Shown piece after piece: positions 40,877 through 50,335 of a DNA stretch of 52,803 bases; position 1 is the stretch's first letter, and each line of letters begins with the position of its first letter. A program made the translations under genes and the position numbers. The notes below the pieces were generated by a model that was not told the origin of the DNA, ran no database searches, and was given only the letters and a program-made list of their open reading frames with translations. The stretch comes from CAYLLN01 sp036496265 (GTDB taxonomy: Bacteria; Planctomycetota; Planctomycetia; Pirellulales; Pirellulaceae). The stretch covers positions 1 through 52,803 of the forward strand of contig DASXLL010000045.1 of NCBI GenBank assembly GCA_036496265.1, read 5' to 3'.

Positions 40877-42934
40877 ATGCCCAATCTCTCCGACACCCTA
40901 AACACCGCGCTTGAGCATCACCAAGCCGGTCGCGTTCAAGACGCGGAGCAGCTCTACCGGCAGATTCTTCTGGTTGAACCAAGTCATCCCGAGGCCCTGA
41001 ACTATCTCGGCGTCATCGCTCTCCAGGCTGGCAATTTCGCCTTCGCCGCCGACTGTCTTCAGCGGGCGCTCGCCGTAAGGCCAAACTACGACGAAGCTCA
41101 CTGCATGCTCGGCGTCACATTGGCCGCGCTCGGCAGTCTCGACCAGGCCATTATCCACTTTCGCCAGGCCATCGACGCCAACCCGGATTATCCGGAAGCC
41201 CATTTCAATCTCGGCATCGCCTTGGGCCACCAAGGAAAAACCGACGAACAAATCACGCACTTCCGTCGAACCATCCATCTGCGGCCCGATTATCCAGAGG
41301 CCTATAGCCTGCTAGGGATCGCGCTCACGAATCAGGAACAACTGAGCGAAGCCCTCACCTGTCTCACGCGCGCGCTCCAGTTGCGCCCCGATTTTCTTGA
41401 AGTGCACCACAATCTCGGCATTGTGTTTGAAAAACAGGGCCAGTTTGATCAAGCGATCGAGTGCTTTCAGCGCGCCCTTGAGTTGAGCCCCAATTTGATC
41501 GACTCACTGAACGCATTAGGCCACGCACACCAAAAGAGCGGCCACCCGGCAAAAGCCATCGAATGTTTACAGCGGCTGCTCGTCCTCAACCCGCATCATG
41601 CCGAAGCCCATATCAACCTAGGCAACGCACTCAAAGATCAGGCTCAGATGGAACAAGCCGTCGCCTGTTATCGCCGCGCTGTCGAGCTCCGGCCGGACCT
41701 CACGACTGCCTGGAGTAACCTGCTGTACGGGTTGTATTTCTGCCCCGGCTATAGCTCGGCCGCAATTTACGCTGAGCATGCTCGCTGGAAGGCGCAGCAA
41801 GCACAGTCGTTCGAGAATTCAATTCAGCCACACTCGAACGATCGCTCTCCCAACCGTCCGCTCCGCGTGGGTTATGTCTCCGCCAATTTTCGCAACCATG
41901 TCAGCACAATGTTTTTCAAGCCGCTGTTCGAGCGGCACGACAAACAGGAATTTCAAGTGTTCTGCTACGCCGACGGTCCCACGGAGGGCTTTACGATGCT
42001 TCTCCGTCAGTACGCCACCGTTTGGCGCACGATTGCCGGAATGACCGACGACCAGGCCGCCCAATTAATCCGCCAAGATCAAATCGATATTCTCGTGGAC
42101 GTGACGATGCACATGGCCGGCGGCCGTCCCCTGCTCTTTGCCCGCAAGCCCGCCCCCGTTCAGGTTTGTTGCATTGCCTATCCCGGCACCACCGGACTCA
42201 CGACGATCGATTATCGCCTTTCCGATCCCCATCTCGATCCGCCCGCGGCTGACGACGAATATTACTCCGAGAAGACCTTTCGCCTGCCCGACACCTTCTG
42301 GTGTTTCGATCCGCTCACCACCGTGCCTGCCGTCAACGCCTTGCCCGCGCAAACGAATGGCTACATCACCTTCGGAAGCCTGAACAACTTCTGCAAAGTA
42401 AACGCACCCGTGTTAAAGCTCTGGGCACAGGTGCTCAAAGCCGCCGATCGCTCACGGCTGGCGATGCTCGCGCCGGAAGGATCGCCGCGCCAATGGGTTT
42501 GTGATGTCCTCCAGCAGGAAGGCATCACGCCCGACCGAGTAACCTTCTTTGCCAGGCAATCGCGGCAAAAATACTTGGAGCTGTTTCACTCGATCGACAT
42601 CGGCCTCGACACAATCCCCTACAACGGCCACACCACCAGCCTCGACGCCCTCTGGATGGGCGTTCCCGTCATAACCATCGTCGGCAACACCGTCGTCGGC
42701 CGCGCCGGCCTCTGTCAGTGCCAAAATCTCGGCCTTCCCGAGTTAGTCGCCGAATCGCCCCACCAGTTCGTCCGCATTGCCACACATCTCGCCGCCGATC
42801 TTCCCCGGCTAAACCATTTACGGCAAACATTGCGGCAGCGGACACAACTCTCCCCCCTCATGGACGCCCCCCGCTTCGCCCAAAACCTCGAAACCGCCTA
42901 CCGCACCATGTGGCATCGCTGGTGCGAAAGCTAG
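40877..42934 (+). CDS. TPR protein with O-GlcNAc-transferase-like (GT41/SPINDLY) catalytic domain
   Basis: A 685-aa protein. Residues 1 to about 310 are tandem TPRs of 34 residues (YPEAHFNLGIALGHQGKTDEQI and alike). Residues about 325-680 are a GT41 domain: PLRVGYVSANFRNHVSTMFF, DILVDVTMHMAGGRPLLFARKPAPVQVCCIAYPGTTG, FGSLNNFCKVNAPVLKLW, then IDIGLDTIPYNGHTTSLDALWMGVPVIT, where the nucleotide sugar binds. Eukaryotic and bacterial relatives transfer GlcNAc or fucose to Ser/Thr on proteins, with the TPRs choosing the acceptor. Cytoplasmic. No clear ribosome binding site. It is convergent with two TPR glycosyltransferases (42970-46635). Confidence 0.93.
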   Translation: MPNLSDTLNTALEHHQAGRVQDAEQLYRQILLVEPSHPEALNYLGVIALQAGNFAFAADCLQRALAVRPNYDEAHCMLGVTLAALGSLDQAIIHFRQAIDANPDYPEAHFNLGIALGHQGKTDEQITHFRRTIHLRPDYPEAYSLLGIALTNQEQLSEALTCLTRALQLRPDFLEVHHNLGIVFEKQGQFDQAIECFQRALELSPNLIDSLNALGHAHQKSGHPAKAIECLQRLLVLNPHHAEAHINLGNALKDQAQMEQAVACYRRAVELRPDLTTAWSNLLYGLYFCPGYSSAAIYAEHARWKAQQAQSFENSIQPHSNDRSPNRPLRVGYVSANFRNHVSTMFFKPLFERHDKQEFQVFCYADGPTEGFTMLLRQYATVWRTIAGMTDDQAAQLIRQDQIDILVDVTMHMAGGRPLLFARKPAPVQVCCIAYPGTTGLTTIDYRLSDPHLDPPAADDEYYSEKTFRLPDTFWCFDPLTTVPAVNALPAQTNGYITFGSLNNFCKVNAPVLKLWAQVLKAADRSRLAMLAPEGSPRQWVCDVLQQEGITPDRVTFFARQSRQKYLELFHSIDIGLDTIPYNGHTTSLDALWMGVPVITIVGNTVVGRAGLCQCQNLGLPELVAESPHQFVRIATHLAADLPRLNHLRQTLRQRTQLSPLMDAPRFAQNLETAYRTMWHRWCES

Positions 42935-42969
42935 CTCATTTCAACTACCTATGGCGACGACCTAGGCAC

Positions 42970-44949
42970 TCAACGAGAAGAGCTTAGCCGCTCCAACAAA
43001 GCGCTTTTTATCTCAACAAAAACCTCTTCCCAATCACCGCGAGTTTTTTGTCGAAAAAGCCGCATCGTCGGATACCAGGGGCTGTCGTCGCGATCGAGCA
43101 GCCACCGCCAGTCATGTACGTGGGGCAGAGCTAGCCAGACGGGAATGCCGAGCGCGCCCGCGAGATGCGCGGTCGACGTGTCTGCCGAGATTAATAAATC
43201 GACGTTTTTCATAATCGCTGCGGTGTCCATGAAGGCGCCATGCATGGTGTCAAAGTCCTTACCAATGTCGACGATCGGCAGCGAATCGCGCTCGACAGCC
43301 AATTCCGCTTGTCCCTCGCCTTTATGCACGCTGATTAGGCGCACGCCATTGATTTGAGCCAAGGGAGCAAACATGCCCAGGGGAATGGTACGCCGCGCAG
43401 AATCCAGTTTTCCCGGCTCGCAGCGCCAATTAATTGCAACCCGCAACCCGTGAACAGCCTGAAGCTTTTTTCGCCACAAGACGACGAGTTCATCTGCAGC
43501 CGAGAGATAGGGAATACAACTGGGAATTGTCGCAAGATCAGTGCGAAAGACTCGTGGCAGGCTCATCAAAGGCGAATGAAAGTCGAAAGGGGGCAAGTCA
43601 CCACCCCGCGCCACTAGAGCATCAATTCCAGGACATGTGGCCAGCAGCTTCATAAGTGCTCTTGGACATTCAACAACAACCGTGGCCCCTAACCTATTCA
43701 CCATTCCGGCATAGCGGATGAAGTTAATGGTGTCCCCAACCCCTTGCTCCGCGTGTAACAAAATGGTCTTTCCTGTCAGCGGCTCCCCATTCCAGCGCGG
43801 CGGACCAAAGTGCCGCGGAATTAATTGCTCGCTTTTCCACCGCGATTCGTACTCCTCCCACCCATTCGAAAAATCGCCGTGCAGAAGCATCAAAAGGCTC
43901 AGCCCCCAATGGGGCTGATGCATGTCTGGCCTGATTTCCAGGGCAGTTCGAAAGAGCTTCCTGGCTTCGTCGAATTGGCCTAATTCGTATAGCGCACGGC
44001 CCAAATTGAATTGCGCTTCTGCAAAACTTGGACGATTCGCCAATGCTTGCCGAAAGCATTTGACTGATTCAGGTGCGAATCCTTGATCTTGAAGCACCAC
44101 ACCCAAGTTGTTGTTGAAATCGGCGTCGGCCGGCCGTAGCTCGATCGCGCGGCGAAAGCAGCACGCGGCTTCTTCTCTTTTGCCGAGGCCGTGTAGAGCT
44201 TTGCCGAGGCCGCTATGCGCGTCGGCGAGATCCGATTTGAGTTCTATCGCTCGCCGGAAGGATTCGACGGCTTCGTTCAATTTACCTTGATCTTTTAGCA
44301 AGACGCCCAGGTTGCAATGCGCCTCGGAATTAGAACGATCCAACGCCAGTGCCCGACGATACAAAGCGATCGCTTCATCCATCTGTCCCTCATCCTGTCT
44401 CACCAAGCCGAGGTTGTAGAGCACGTCTGAATCATTCGGCTCAAATTCCAGCGCCCGGCTGAAGCAGGACCCCGCTTCATCGAGATTTTGTTGCTCTCGC
44501 AACACTGCGCCCAGGTTGGTCCACGCCGCTGCAGAGGTCGGGTCGATTTGCAGGGCTCGGCGGTAATAGGTGGCCGCTTCATCGAGCGCGCAGCGTTCCC
44601 TAAAAACGTTGCCTAGGTTAAAGAGTGCCTCAGCAAACTTCGGTCGGAATTCGATGGACCGTTGATAACAGTCGGCTGCTTCCTCCAACTTGCCTTCAGC
44701 TTGATATGCCAGCCCTAAATTGTTTAGAGCGCCAGAATCGTTTGGTTCGAATTCCAGAGAACGCTGAAAGTATTCGCAAGCCTGTTCCGGTTGGCCGGCC
44801 ACATAAGCGATGGCCCCAAGACCGTGCCAGGCGCTTGCACAACGCGGGTCAGCGGCGAGAACTTGTCGGTAACTTCGCTCGGCTTCTTCAAGGCGACCGG
44901 CCTGATGATAAGCAACCGCAGATCTGAGTTGTTCGTCGATTTTCGCCAT
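42970..44949 (-). CDS. TPR protein with GT-B (GT9-like) glycosyltransferase domain, copy 1
   Basis: A 659-aa protein with eleven or so TPRs in the first ~390 residues (CASAWHGLGAIAYVAGQPEQACEYFQRSLEF...). After these comes a GT-B-type domain (about 400-650): TILLHAEQGVGDTINFIRYAGMV (nucleotide-sugar binding start), ATVVVECPRALMKLLATCPGI, RVAINWRCEPG, VRLISVHKGEGQAEL and ADTSTAHLAGALGIPVWLALP, ending with SPWYPTMRLFRQ. This is the ADP-heptose-transferase-like fold, but the sugar is unknown. Its start lies 21 bases after the stop of the paralogue at 44971, so they are one unit. Confidence 0.9.
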   Translation of the reverse strand: MAKIDEQLRSAVAYHQAGRLEEAERSYRQVLAADPRCASAWHGLGAIAYVAGQPEQACEYFQRSLEFEPNDSGALNNLGLAYQAEGKLEEAADCYQRSIEFRPKFAEALFNLGNVFRERCALDEAATYYRRALQIDPTSAAAWTNLGAVLREQQNLDEAGSCFSRALEFEPNDSDVLYNLGLVRQDEGQMDEAIALYRRALALDRSNSEAHCNLGVLLKDQGKLNEAVESFRRAIELKSDLADAHSGLGKALHGLGKREEAACCFRRAIELRPADADFNNNLGVVLQDQGFAPESVKCFRQALANRPSFAEAQFNLGRALYELGQFDEARKLFRTALEIRPDMHQPHWGLSLLMLLHGDFSNGWEEYESRWKSEQLIPRHFGPPRWNGEPLTGKTILLHAEQGVGDTINFIRYAGMVNRLGATVVVECPRALMKLLATCPGIDALVARGGDLPPFDFHSPLMSLPRVFRTDLATIPSCIPYLSAADELVVLWRKKLQAVHGLRVAINWRCEPGKLDSARRTIPLGMFAPLAQINGVRLISVHKGEGQAELAVERDSLPIVDIGKDFDTMHGAFMDTAAIMKNVDLLISADTSTAHLAGALGIPVWLALPHVHDWRWLLDRDDSPWYPTMRLFRQKTRGDWEEVFVEIKSALLERLSSSR

Positions 44950-44970
44950 GCGCGACCCGGATTAGGCCCA

Positions 44971-46635
44971 TTATTTGAGTTGTTCAAGCAAAGCCGCTTT
45001 GATCTCCGAAAACACGCCTTTCCAATCGCCGGGCGATTTTTGCCGGAACAGCCGCATCGTCGGATACCACGGGCTATCGCTGCGATCCAATAACCATCGC
45101 CAATCAGGAATATGGAGCACTGCAAGCCATACTGGTGACCCTATTGCGCCAGCCAAATGTGGAATCGATGTGTCCGATGTAATGATCAGGTCCAAATTCA
45201 TCATGACCGCAGTCGTGTCCATGTATGCGCCGTGAACCGCATCGAAGTTCGCGCCAAGATCAACAAATGGCACGCTGGCTTTGGCTAGCTCTTCGCGCCC
45301 TTCGTCTCGATTCAGGTTCACCAGCACAATGCCTGGAATCTCTGCCAGCTGGGCAATGAGTTCCAGCGGAATATTGCGCTTTTGAAACTCGCCGTGTCCC
45401 GACCGGCCTTTCCAATTGACGCCCACGCGGAAGCCAACGCAGGTCCGCAGCCTTTCGCGCCACTCCTGAACCAGCTCTGGGTCTGTAAATAAATACGGAA
45501 CTTCGGCCGGAATGGTCTCGATGTTCGAATTGAAAATACCCGGCAGGCTCAGCAGCGGACAATGCACATCAAATCGCGGCAGTTCATCGCCTTCTCCGAT
45601 CAGCCGGTCGATGCCAGGACACCTCACCAGAAGCCTTTCCAGTCGCCGTTGACATTCGACAACGACGGTCGCTGCAGGGTTTCGTTCCTTCACTAATGCG
45701 ACATATCGAAAAAAATGGAACGTGTCGCCGAATCCTTGCTCCGCATGTAGCAAGATTGTCCGATCGCCGAGAGAACGGCCGTCCCATCGGGGTTGGCTGA
45801 ATTCACGCCACGGCATCTGTTTTGTTTTCCAACGCCATTCGAACCCAGGCCAGCCGTTTTCGAAATCGCCCTGAAGCAATTTTAGGGTTGAGTGACAGTA
45901 ATTCGCCTCCGCCAGCTCCGGCTGAAGTCTGATCGCTTCGCAATAGGACGCATCGGCCTCTCCTAGCTTCCCCTGCTCCTGCAATAACAGCCCTAGGTTG
46001 TAATGAGCCTCCGCCAGCCCCGCATTAATCGCAATTGCGCGGCCAAAGGCGGCGACGGCTTCGTCCCAGTCCCCTCGCTTATGGAGCGCGACACCTAAAT
46101 TGCTCTCTGCTTCCGCATAGTTCGGCTTCAGTTCCAGCGCCCGGCGATAACTGGCAACCGCATCGTCGAATTTCGCCTCGTCTTTGAAAGTCGTGCCTAG
46201 ATCCGAATACGCCTCCGCATAATCCGGTTTGAGCTCGATAGCTCTGCGGAAAGCAGTAGCTGCGTCGCTCTTCTTTCCTATTCGATAAAGCGCAATTCCC
46301 AAATAGTAGTGAGCTGTCGCAATACTCAGCCCCAACGCTAGCGCACGACGGTAAGAAGCGATCGAGGCCTCAAGCTCTCCCAGCCTGAAAAGGGCATTGC
46401 CCAAGTTGTAGTGTGCCTCGGCAAAGTTCGGATTCAGTTGCAATGCACGCTGAATGTATTGAACTGCGCCGACCTGGTTACCCTCTTGATAAGCAACAAG
46501 CCCAAGCAGGTGCCAGGCATCACCTGCGCTCGGATCAATCGCGATAATCTCGCGGTAAAGCTGCTCAGCATTTCGCAATCGCCCACCCTGATGATGCTCA
46601 ATGGCAGCAGCGAGCGCCTCGGAAGTCGTTGCCAT
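44971..46635 (-). CDS. TPR protein with GT-B (GT9-like) glycosyltransferase domain, copy 2
   Basis: About 554 aa from the ATG at 46635 (the longer TTG start at 46653 adds six residues). It has the same architecture as copy 1 but about eight TPRs: TPRs to about residue 290, then TILLHAEQGFGDTFHFFRYVALV, ATVVVECQRRLERLLVRCPGIDRL, GVNWKGRSGHGEFQ, IVLVNLNRDEGREEL, SDTSIPHLAGAIGSPVWLAVL and SPWYPTMRLFRQ. A tandem paralogue pair of this kind may glycosylate different acceptors. It is first in the transcript; upstream (46636-47677) is a gene-poor kilobase. Confidence 0.9.
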   Translation of the reverse strand: MATTSEALAAAIEHHQGGRLRNAEQLYREIIAIDPSAGDAWHLLGLVAYQEGNQVGAVQYIQRALQLNPNFAEAHYNLGNALFRLGELEASIASYRRALALGLSIATAHYYLGIALYRIGKKSDAATAFRRAIELKPDYAEAYSDLGTTFKDEAKFDDAVASYRRALELKPNYAEAESNLGVALHKRGDWDEAVAAFGRAIAINAGLAEAHYNLGLLLQEQGKLGEADASYCEAIRLQPELAEANYCHSTLKLLQGDFENGWPGFEWRWKTKQMPWREFSQPRWDGRSLGDRTILLHAEQGFGDTFHFFRYVALVKERNPAATVVVECQRRLERLLVRCPGIDRLIGEGDELPRFDVHCPLLSLPGIFNSNIETIPAEVPYLFTDPELVQEWRERLRTCVGFRVGVNWKGRSGHGEFQKRNIPLELIAQLAEIPGIVLVNLNRDEGREELAKASVPFVDLGANFDAVHGAYMDTTAVMMNLDLIITSDTSIPHLAGAIGSPVWLAVLHIPDWRWLLDRSDSPWYPTMRLFRQKSPGDWKGVFSEIKAALLEQLK

Positions 46636-47677
46636 TGACGTCACTTGAGTCAACCAAAAGTTTCTAAGCCAGCACCAACCGTTATCTGTTTGCCTGTTCC
46701 GGCAATTCTAATCATGTTTGACCCGCCTTCGGGCTGCTTTTTCATCCGCTGGTGGGTAGAAATCCAGGCATGTAGCCGACGCCACACGACTTGAAGCCGC
46801 GCAAGACACTCCTGCCGTGGTTGATCGCTATGTCCAGCTTGCGGACCGTCATTGTGACGGTGATCCTTATGGCTGCTACCACAGCGCTCATTCTGGCGCC
46901 TCTCGAACTTAATTTCTGAGACTACTCTTGTCGCGCACTTCACGGCTTTGGGCGACCGACGGATAATCGTCCATGACCTCAATTAGGACACCACGCACCA
47001 GCACAATCCGTTGCATTTGAGGCTTGTCAGCGCCGATAATGAATTCCGGCGCGCCATTTGCACATGTACAAATGTTTCAAACGGCCTGCCATTTTGCCCC
47101 ATCGAAATCCAGCCCGTTGCTCTTTCCCAACCTGGTCGCACACCCCACTCAGCCGCCGCTACCAATCCAGCCGCACATCCTCTTCGTTTCCTTTGTTACC
47201 TCTGTTCAAAAAATCCGTGTCATCCATGCCCGTACTTCGGCGGGAATACCCGCATCCGCGGCCAAACCTATTGGCGCTAACTTCACTTTCAATGTTAGTC
47301 CCTCCCCCAAAACGTTAGCCGCCACAACTCCCCACCAGCCGCCAACTTCCAAGCACGCGCTAACATTCCCCAACAAAAAATTACTCCCCAGATGTTAGCG
47401 CCCCGAATTCATCTGTGCCAATCCGTGTTTCATCTGTGGCTTCTGCCTTTTCGCCTACGGAAGCCGCGCTCAACTTGAGCGCACCACCCTTCCACCCCAA
47501 CTTCCAAACTCCAAACCATCCAACAACTTACAACCAGCCCCGAACCCCGCCGTAATGAAAAAACTTCGAACTTGAGCGCGTTCCGCCCCATAAGTAGTGC
47601 CACTTCGCGATTTAGGCCGCCTGGAAAACTGTCCCTGATGGGCGAAAATCGGGACAGCAATTCAAGGGAGATCAGCC
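46636..47677. other. Gene-poor intergenic stretch with dispersed short repeats
   Basis: About 1.04 kb with no supportable gene; several 60-120-codon ORFs lack start signals and recognisable domains. It contains CGCTAAC/GTTAGCG boxes (47274-47401), phrases such as AATCCGTGTTTCATCTGTGG (47420-47440) that recur as intergenic repeats in many bacteria, and two AACTTGAGCGC copies (about 47473 and 47571). It looks like repeat-rich filler and gene remnants. Confidence 0.55.
47357..47401. repeat. 10-bp perfect inverted repeat GCGCTAACAT / ATGTTAGCGC
   Basis: The arms at 47357-47366 and 47392-47401 are exact reverse complements with a 25-base loop. Further half sites occur upstream: CGCTAAC (47275), GTTAG (47294) and GTTAGC (47314). 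A cluster of five copies in about 130 bases fits a dispersed repeat family rather than one operator. Confidence 0.55.
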
Positions 47678-48757
47678 GTGGTTGCATTTTTGGTCCGAAT
47701 AATTCGCGATCGGTTGTTGGCCGGTGTCGCCGTGATGTTGATTGCTCGAAGCGCGATCGGAATCGAATTTGTCAAGATTTCGCCAGACGGCAACGCCTTC
47801 GTCCTCGATCCGTCGGGCGAGCGATACGTGCCATGGGGCCACAACTATGCGTCGGTCGATATCATGCAGCGGCTGGCGGACGAGCCGGAGCGGGTGGAAC
47901 GGGAGTTTGCGGAAATGAAAGCGGCGGGCACGACCGTGGCCCGCGTGCATCCGGAGATGCCGGCTTTTCTGCAGGGCCCCGAGCAGGTGAATCCGCAGGC
48001 GGTCGAACGGCTCCGGCGGATATTGGCCATCGCGGAGGCGTCGGGCATTCATCTGCATATCACCGGGTTAGCTTGCTACAAGATCAAGGACCGCCTGGCG
48101 TGGTACGACGCGCTGGACGAAGCCGGTCGGTGGAAAACGCAGGAGTTTTTTTGGTCCACGCTGGCCCAGACGTGCAGCCAGAGCCCCGCGGTCTTTTGCT
48201 ACGATCTGGCCAATGAGCCGGCCGCTAGTGGAAAAGCCGCCGACGGCTGGTACATGGGGCGGATGGGTGACGTCGAGTTCTGCCAGCGCCTGACTTTAGA
48301 TCCAGAGAAAAGAAACGGAGACGACATCTTCCGTGAATGGACCAAGCGGATGGTTGCCGCCATTCGGCAGCACGATCAAAGGCACCTGATTACGCTCGGC
48401 ATGCTGCCGTTTCCCGGCTCGTATAAGGCGGCCGTAGAGCAGCTCGACTTCGTTTCGCCCCACCTGTATCCCAAGTCCGGAAAAGTGGAAGAAGAAATCG
48501 AGCTGCTCAAGAAGTTTGATTTCGGCAAGCCGATCGTCATCGGCGAAACCTTTCCTTTGACATGCAGTGCGGCCGACGAACGGGAGTTTCTGCTCCAGAG
48601 CCGCGGTCTGGCGCACGGTTGGATCGGCCACTGGCCCGACAAGTCGCCGGATGAACTGACCGAGCTGAAGAAGCAGAGGAAAAGTAGTATTCAGGACGCC
48701 ATTTGGCTCTCGTGGGTCGAGTTGTTCCGCGAAGTCGGGCCCGAGATGAAGAAGTAA
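47678..48757 (+). CDS. Exported glycoside hydrolase, GH5-like (cellulase-superfamily) fold
   Basis: A 359-aa protein with a signal sequence (RDRLLAGVAVMLIARSAIGIE, about 10-30). The start is GTG at 47678, preceded by GGGAG at a good distance. The TIM-barrel pattern of clan GH-A is visible: YVPWGHNYASVD near the start, then the acid/base Glu in CYDLANEP (E180, NEP motif) and the nucleophile Glu in PIVIGETFPL (E290). Catalytic residues look intact, so it is probably an active beta-glycosidase or mannanase. The substrate is unknown and no carbohydrate-binding module is attached. It is convergent with the methyltransferase gene at 48787. Confidence 0.82.
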   Translation: MVAFLVRIIRDRLLAGVAVMLIARSAIGIEFVKISPDGNAFVLDPSGERYVPWGHNYASVDIMQRLADEPERVEREFAEMKAAGTTVARVHPEMPAFLQGPEQVNPQAVERLRRILAIAEASGIHLHITGLACYKIKDRLAWYDALDEAGRWKTQEFFWSTLAQTCSQSPAVFCYDLANEPAASGKAADGWYMGRMGDVEFCQRLTLDPEKRNGDDIFREWTKRMVAAIRQHDQRHLITLGMLPFPGSYKAAVEQLDFVSPHLYPKSGKVEEEIELLKKFDFGKPIVIGETFPLTCSAADEREFLLQSRGLAHGWIGHWPDKSPDELTELKKQRKSSIQDAIWLSWVELFREVGPEMKK

Positions 48758-48786
48758 GCCCAATCGGCTGCGTTAAACTCGTAAAT

Positions 48787-49608
48787 TCAGCTGGCAGGTT
48801 TGTTGGCGAGGAACAGACCCCACGGCGTGGGACCCGGGCGAAATTCACACAACGCGAAGAGCCGCTCGAACTCGTTCAATGATTCGAGAACAGGATAATC
48901 CGCCGGATCGCGCGATGATTGCGCAATGACGCGGGTGTTATGGGTGGGCCGGAAGCGATCGACGATCGTGTTGCTGGTATTGGACGTCAGGAAGTCATGC
49001 ATTTCGACGACAATGTCGCAAAGCAAAAGCTCCGGAATTGCGACCGGGTCAAGCAACTGCAACTCGTCCCCTTCGCAATCGCAAAAGATCAGCGCGCCGG
49101 GGCGGACTAGTTCCTGCAAGACGGCAGGCGTGCATTGGCCCATAACGGTGATCCGCTCAGCCACGCCGTTCAGCTCGGCTAGCGCACGACAGCCGTCCTG
49201 AGCAGCAGAATCGGAATCGAGGGCAAACACACGCGCCGCCGGCAAGAGCCTCGCCAGGCCGACGGCATAGTACCCCTCGCCGCAGCCGATATTGATCACC
49301 CGCTCATATCCACGGCGCGACAGTTGTTGAATCGTCTCATGCAACTCCGCCTCATAGCTGCCAATCAGCTTTGGCAACACAGCGCTCGTAGCGCACTGCA
49401 TATCGGCGAATGGCCCGTATTGGACAACTCGCTTGATCTTGGTCTCCAGCTTGGTTCTCAAAATCCTGTGGTAGTAACGAAGCACTTCGGCGGTGATTTG
49501 CGACATCCGTTCCGTGGCTGGTTCCGCTTGTTGCTGACCGACCTCCAGAATTCGGTTCAGAATGGTCTCGGCAAATTCTTCCGCAGTCATTGGTCGGCGG
49601 TCACTCAT
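48787..49608 (-). CDS. SAM-dependent methyltransferase of unknown substrate
   Basis: A 273-aa class I methyltransferase. The SAM-binding motif I is ERVINIGCGEGYYAVGLARLLP (about 102-123), with the acidic end of the next strand VFALDSDS; motif II/III are LIFCDCEGDELQLLDP and LLLCDIVVEMHDFL. An N-terminal helical extension of ~100 residues precedes it, not typical of the simplest families, and FkbM-like features (PGALIFCDCEGDE) hint at a sugar or small-molecule acceptor. Cytoplasmic. Nearby genes do not give the substrate. Confidence 0.82.
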   Translation of the reverse strand: MSDRRPMTAEEFAETILNRILEVGQQQAEPATERMSQITAEVLRYYHRILRTKLETKIKRVVQYGPFADMQCATSAVLPKLIGSYEAELHETIQQLSRRGYERVINIGCGEGYYAVGLARLLPAARVFALDSDSAAQDGCRALAELNGVAERITVMGQCTPAVLQELVRPGALIFCDCEGDELQLLDPVAIPELLLCDIVVEMHDFLTSNTSNTIVDRFRPTHNTRVIAQSSRDPADYPVLESLNEFERLFALCEFRPGPTPWGLFLANKPAS

Positions 49609-49716
49609 GAGGCCCCGAAGGCACTTTCATGACCATTCGCTTTGGAATCGCGACATTTGGCAATGAAGCGTGATTGAGGCATCGGTCGGAGGTCATCCGT
49701 TTGATTTAACCGTCGA

Positions 49717-49806
49717 ATGACGCGGGCGGCAATCGACCGGCCGCAAGGACACGACAAATTCGTGGATAAGCTCGCCAAAGAATACCCGCTCTCGGCTGCT
49801 TCTTAA
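49717..49806 (+). CDS. Possible 29-aa small ORF or gene remnant
   Basis: An ATG at 49717 opens a 29-codon frame with a coding-like ending (GHDKFVDKLAKEYPL). No ribosome binding site of strength is visible, and it may be the tail of a decayed gene. I do not recognise it. Confidence 0.2.
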   Translation: MTRAAIDRPQGHDKFVDKLAKEYPLSAAS

Positions 49807-49931
49807 TTGGTTTTTCCAGTGATCGCTGGTCGGCGCATGAAATGGCCCCGCCAATCAGAAAACCGCAACGAGCGGTCGGAACATGACAGACGGGGCCGAC
49901 TGCTAGACCGAATCGCGGGCGGGTTGTAACG

Positions 49932-49967
49932 CAAAAAAGCTCCGCCGGTCGTGAGACGGACGGGGCT
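49932..49967 (-). terminator. Rho-independent terminator for the lysine-rich gene
   Basis: Read on the minus strand: AGCCCCGTCCGTC, loop TCAC, GACCGGCGGAGCT, then TTTTT. The stem is 13 bases with three mismatches or wobbles. It lies 29 bases after the stop at 49997, so it suits transcription of the gene at 49997-50273. Confidence 0.6.
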
Positions 49968-49996
49968 GGGCGTCGCACTCCGACAAGGACAGCGAG

Positions 49997-50273
49997 CTAC
50001 TTCTTCTTTTTGGACTTCTTCTTGCCCGTTTCCATTACCTTTTTCATTGCCTTACCGACTGTTTTCTCGATTGCCTTCAGCGTGGACTTTTTCTTCTTTG
50101 CCGTCGTTAAGTCCCCAAGGTTTGTGCATCCGAGTCACATCCGTGAAAAATGAGGTCGTCAACGGCAGCGCTCCGCGACCTAACCCCGCGTCCAAGGCGG
50201 CTATCGCGCTGCTCTGCTTTTCCTGCACGGCCGTTTTAGCTGAATGATTGCTTTTCGCCCTGGCCACCGGCAA
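49997..50273 (-). pseudogene. Small lysine-rich protein gene, interrupted by a probable 1-base frameshift
   Basis: From an ATG at 50273 the frame starts MPVARAKSNHSAKTAVQEKQ and would run out at 50052. Near 50113-50116 (a run of four C, four G on the coding strand) a shift of one base joins it to another frame that ends at 49997 with a long lysine-rich tail (TAKKKKSTLKAIEKTVGKAM..., ending KKKSKKKK). That second frame has no start of its own. A terminator follows at 49932-49967. The tail is like those of histone H1-like or other nucleic-acid-binding proteins. A true mutation, a sequencing error in the G run or real recoding are all possible. Confidence 0.45.
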
Positions 50274-50335
50274 ACTGACGCATCAGGTGTACGTTCTTCA
50301 TGGATCGTGGTTGACTCTAATTCGGAGGCGTCGAT

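Noticed and set aside
47024..47398. Short open frames in the 46.6-47.7 kb stretch
   Set aside because: They overlap each other and dispersed repeats, with no start signals and no domain similarity.
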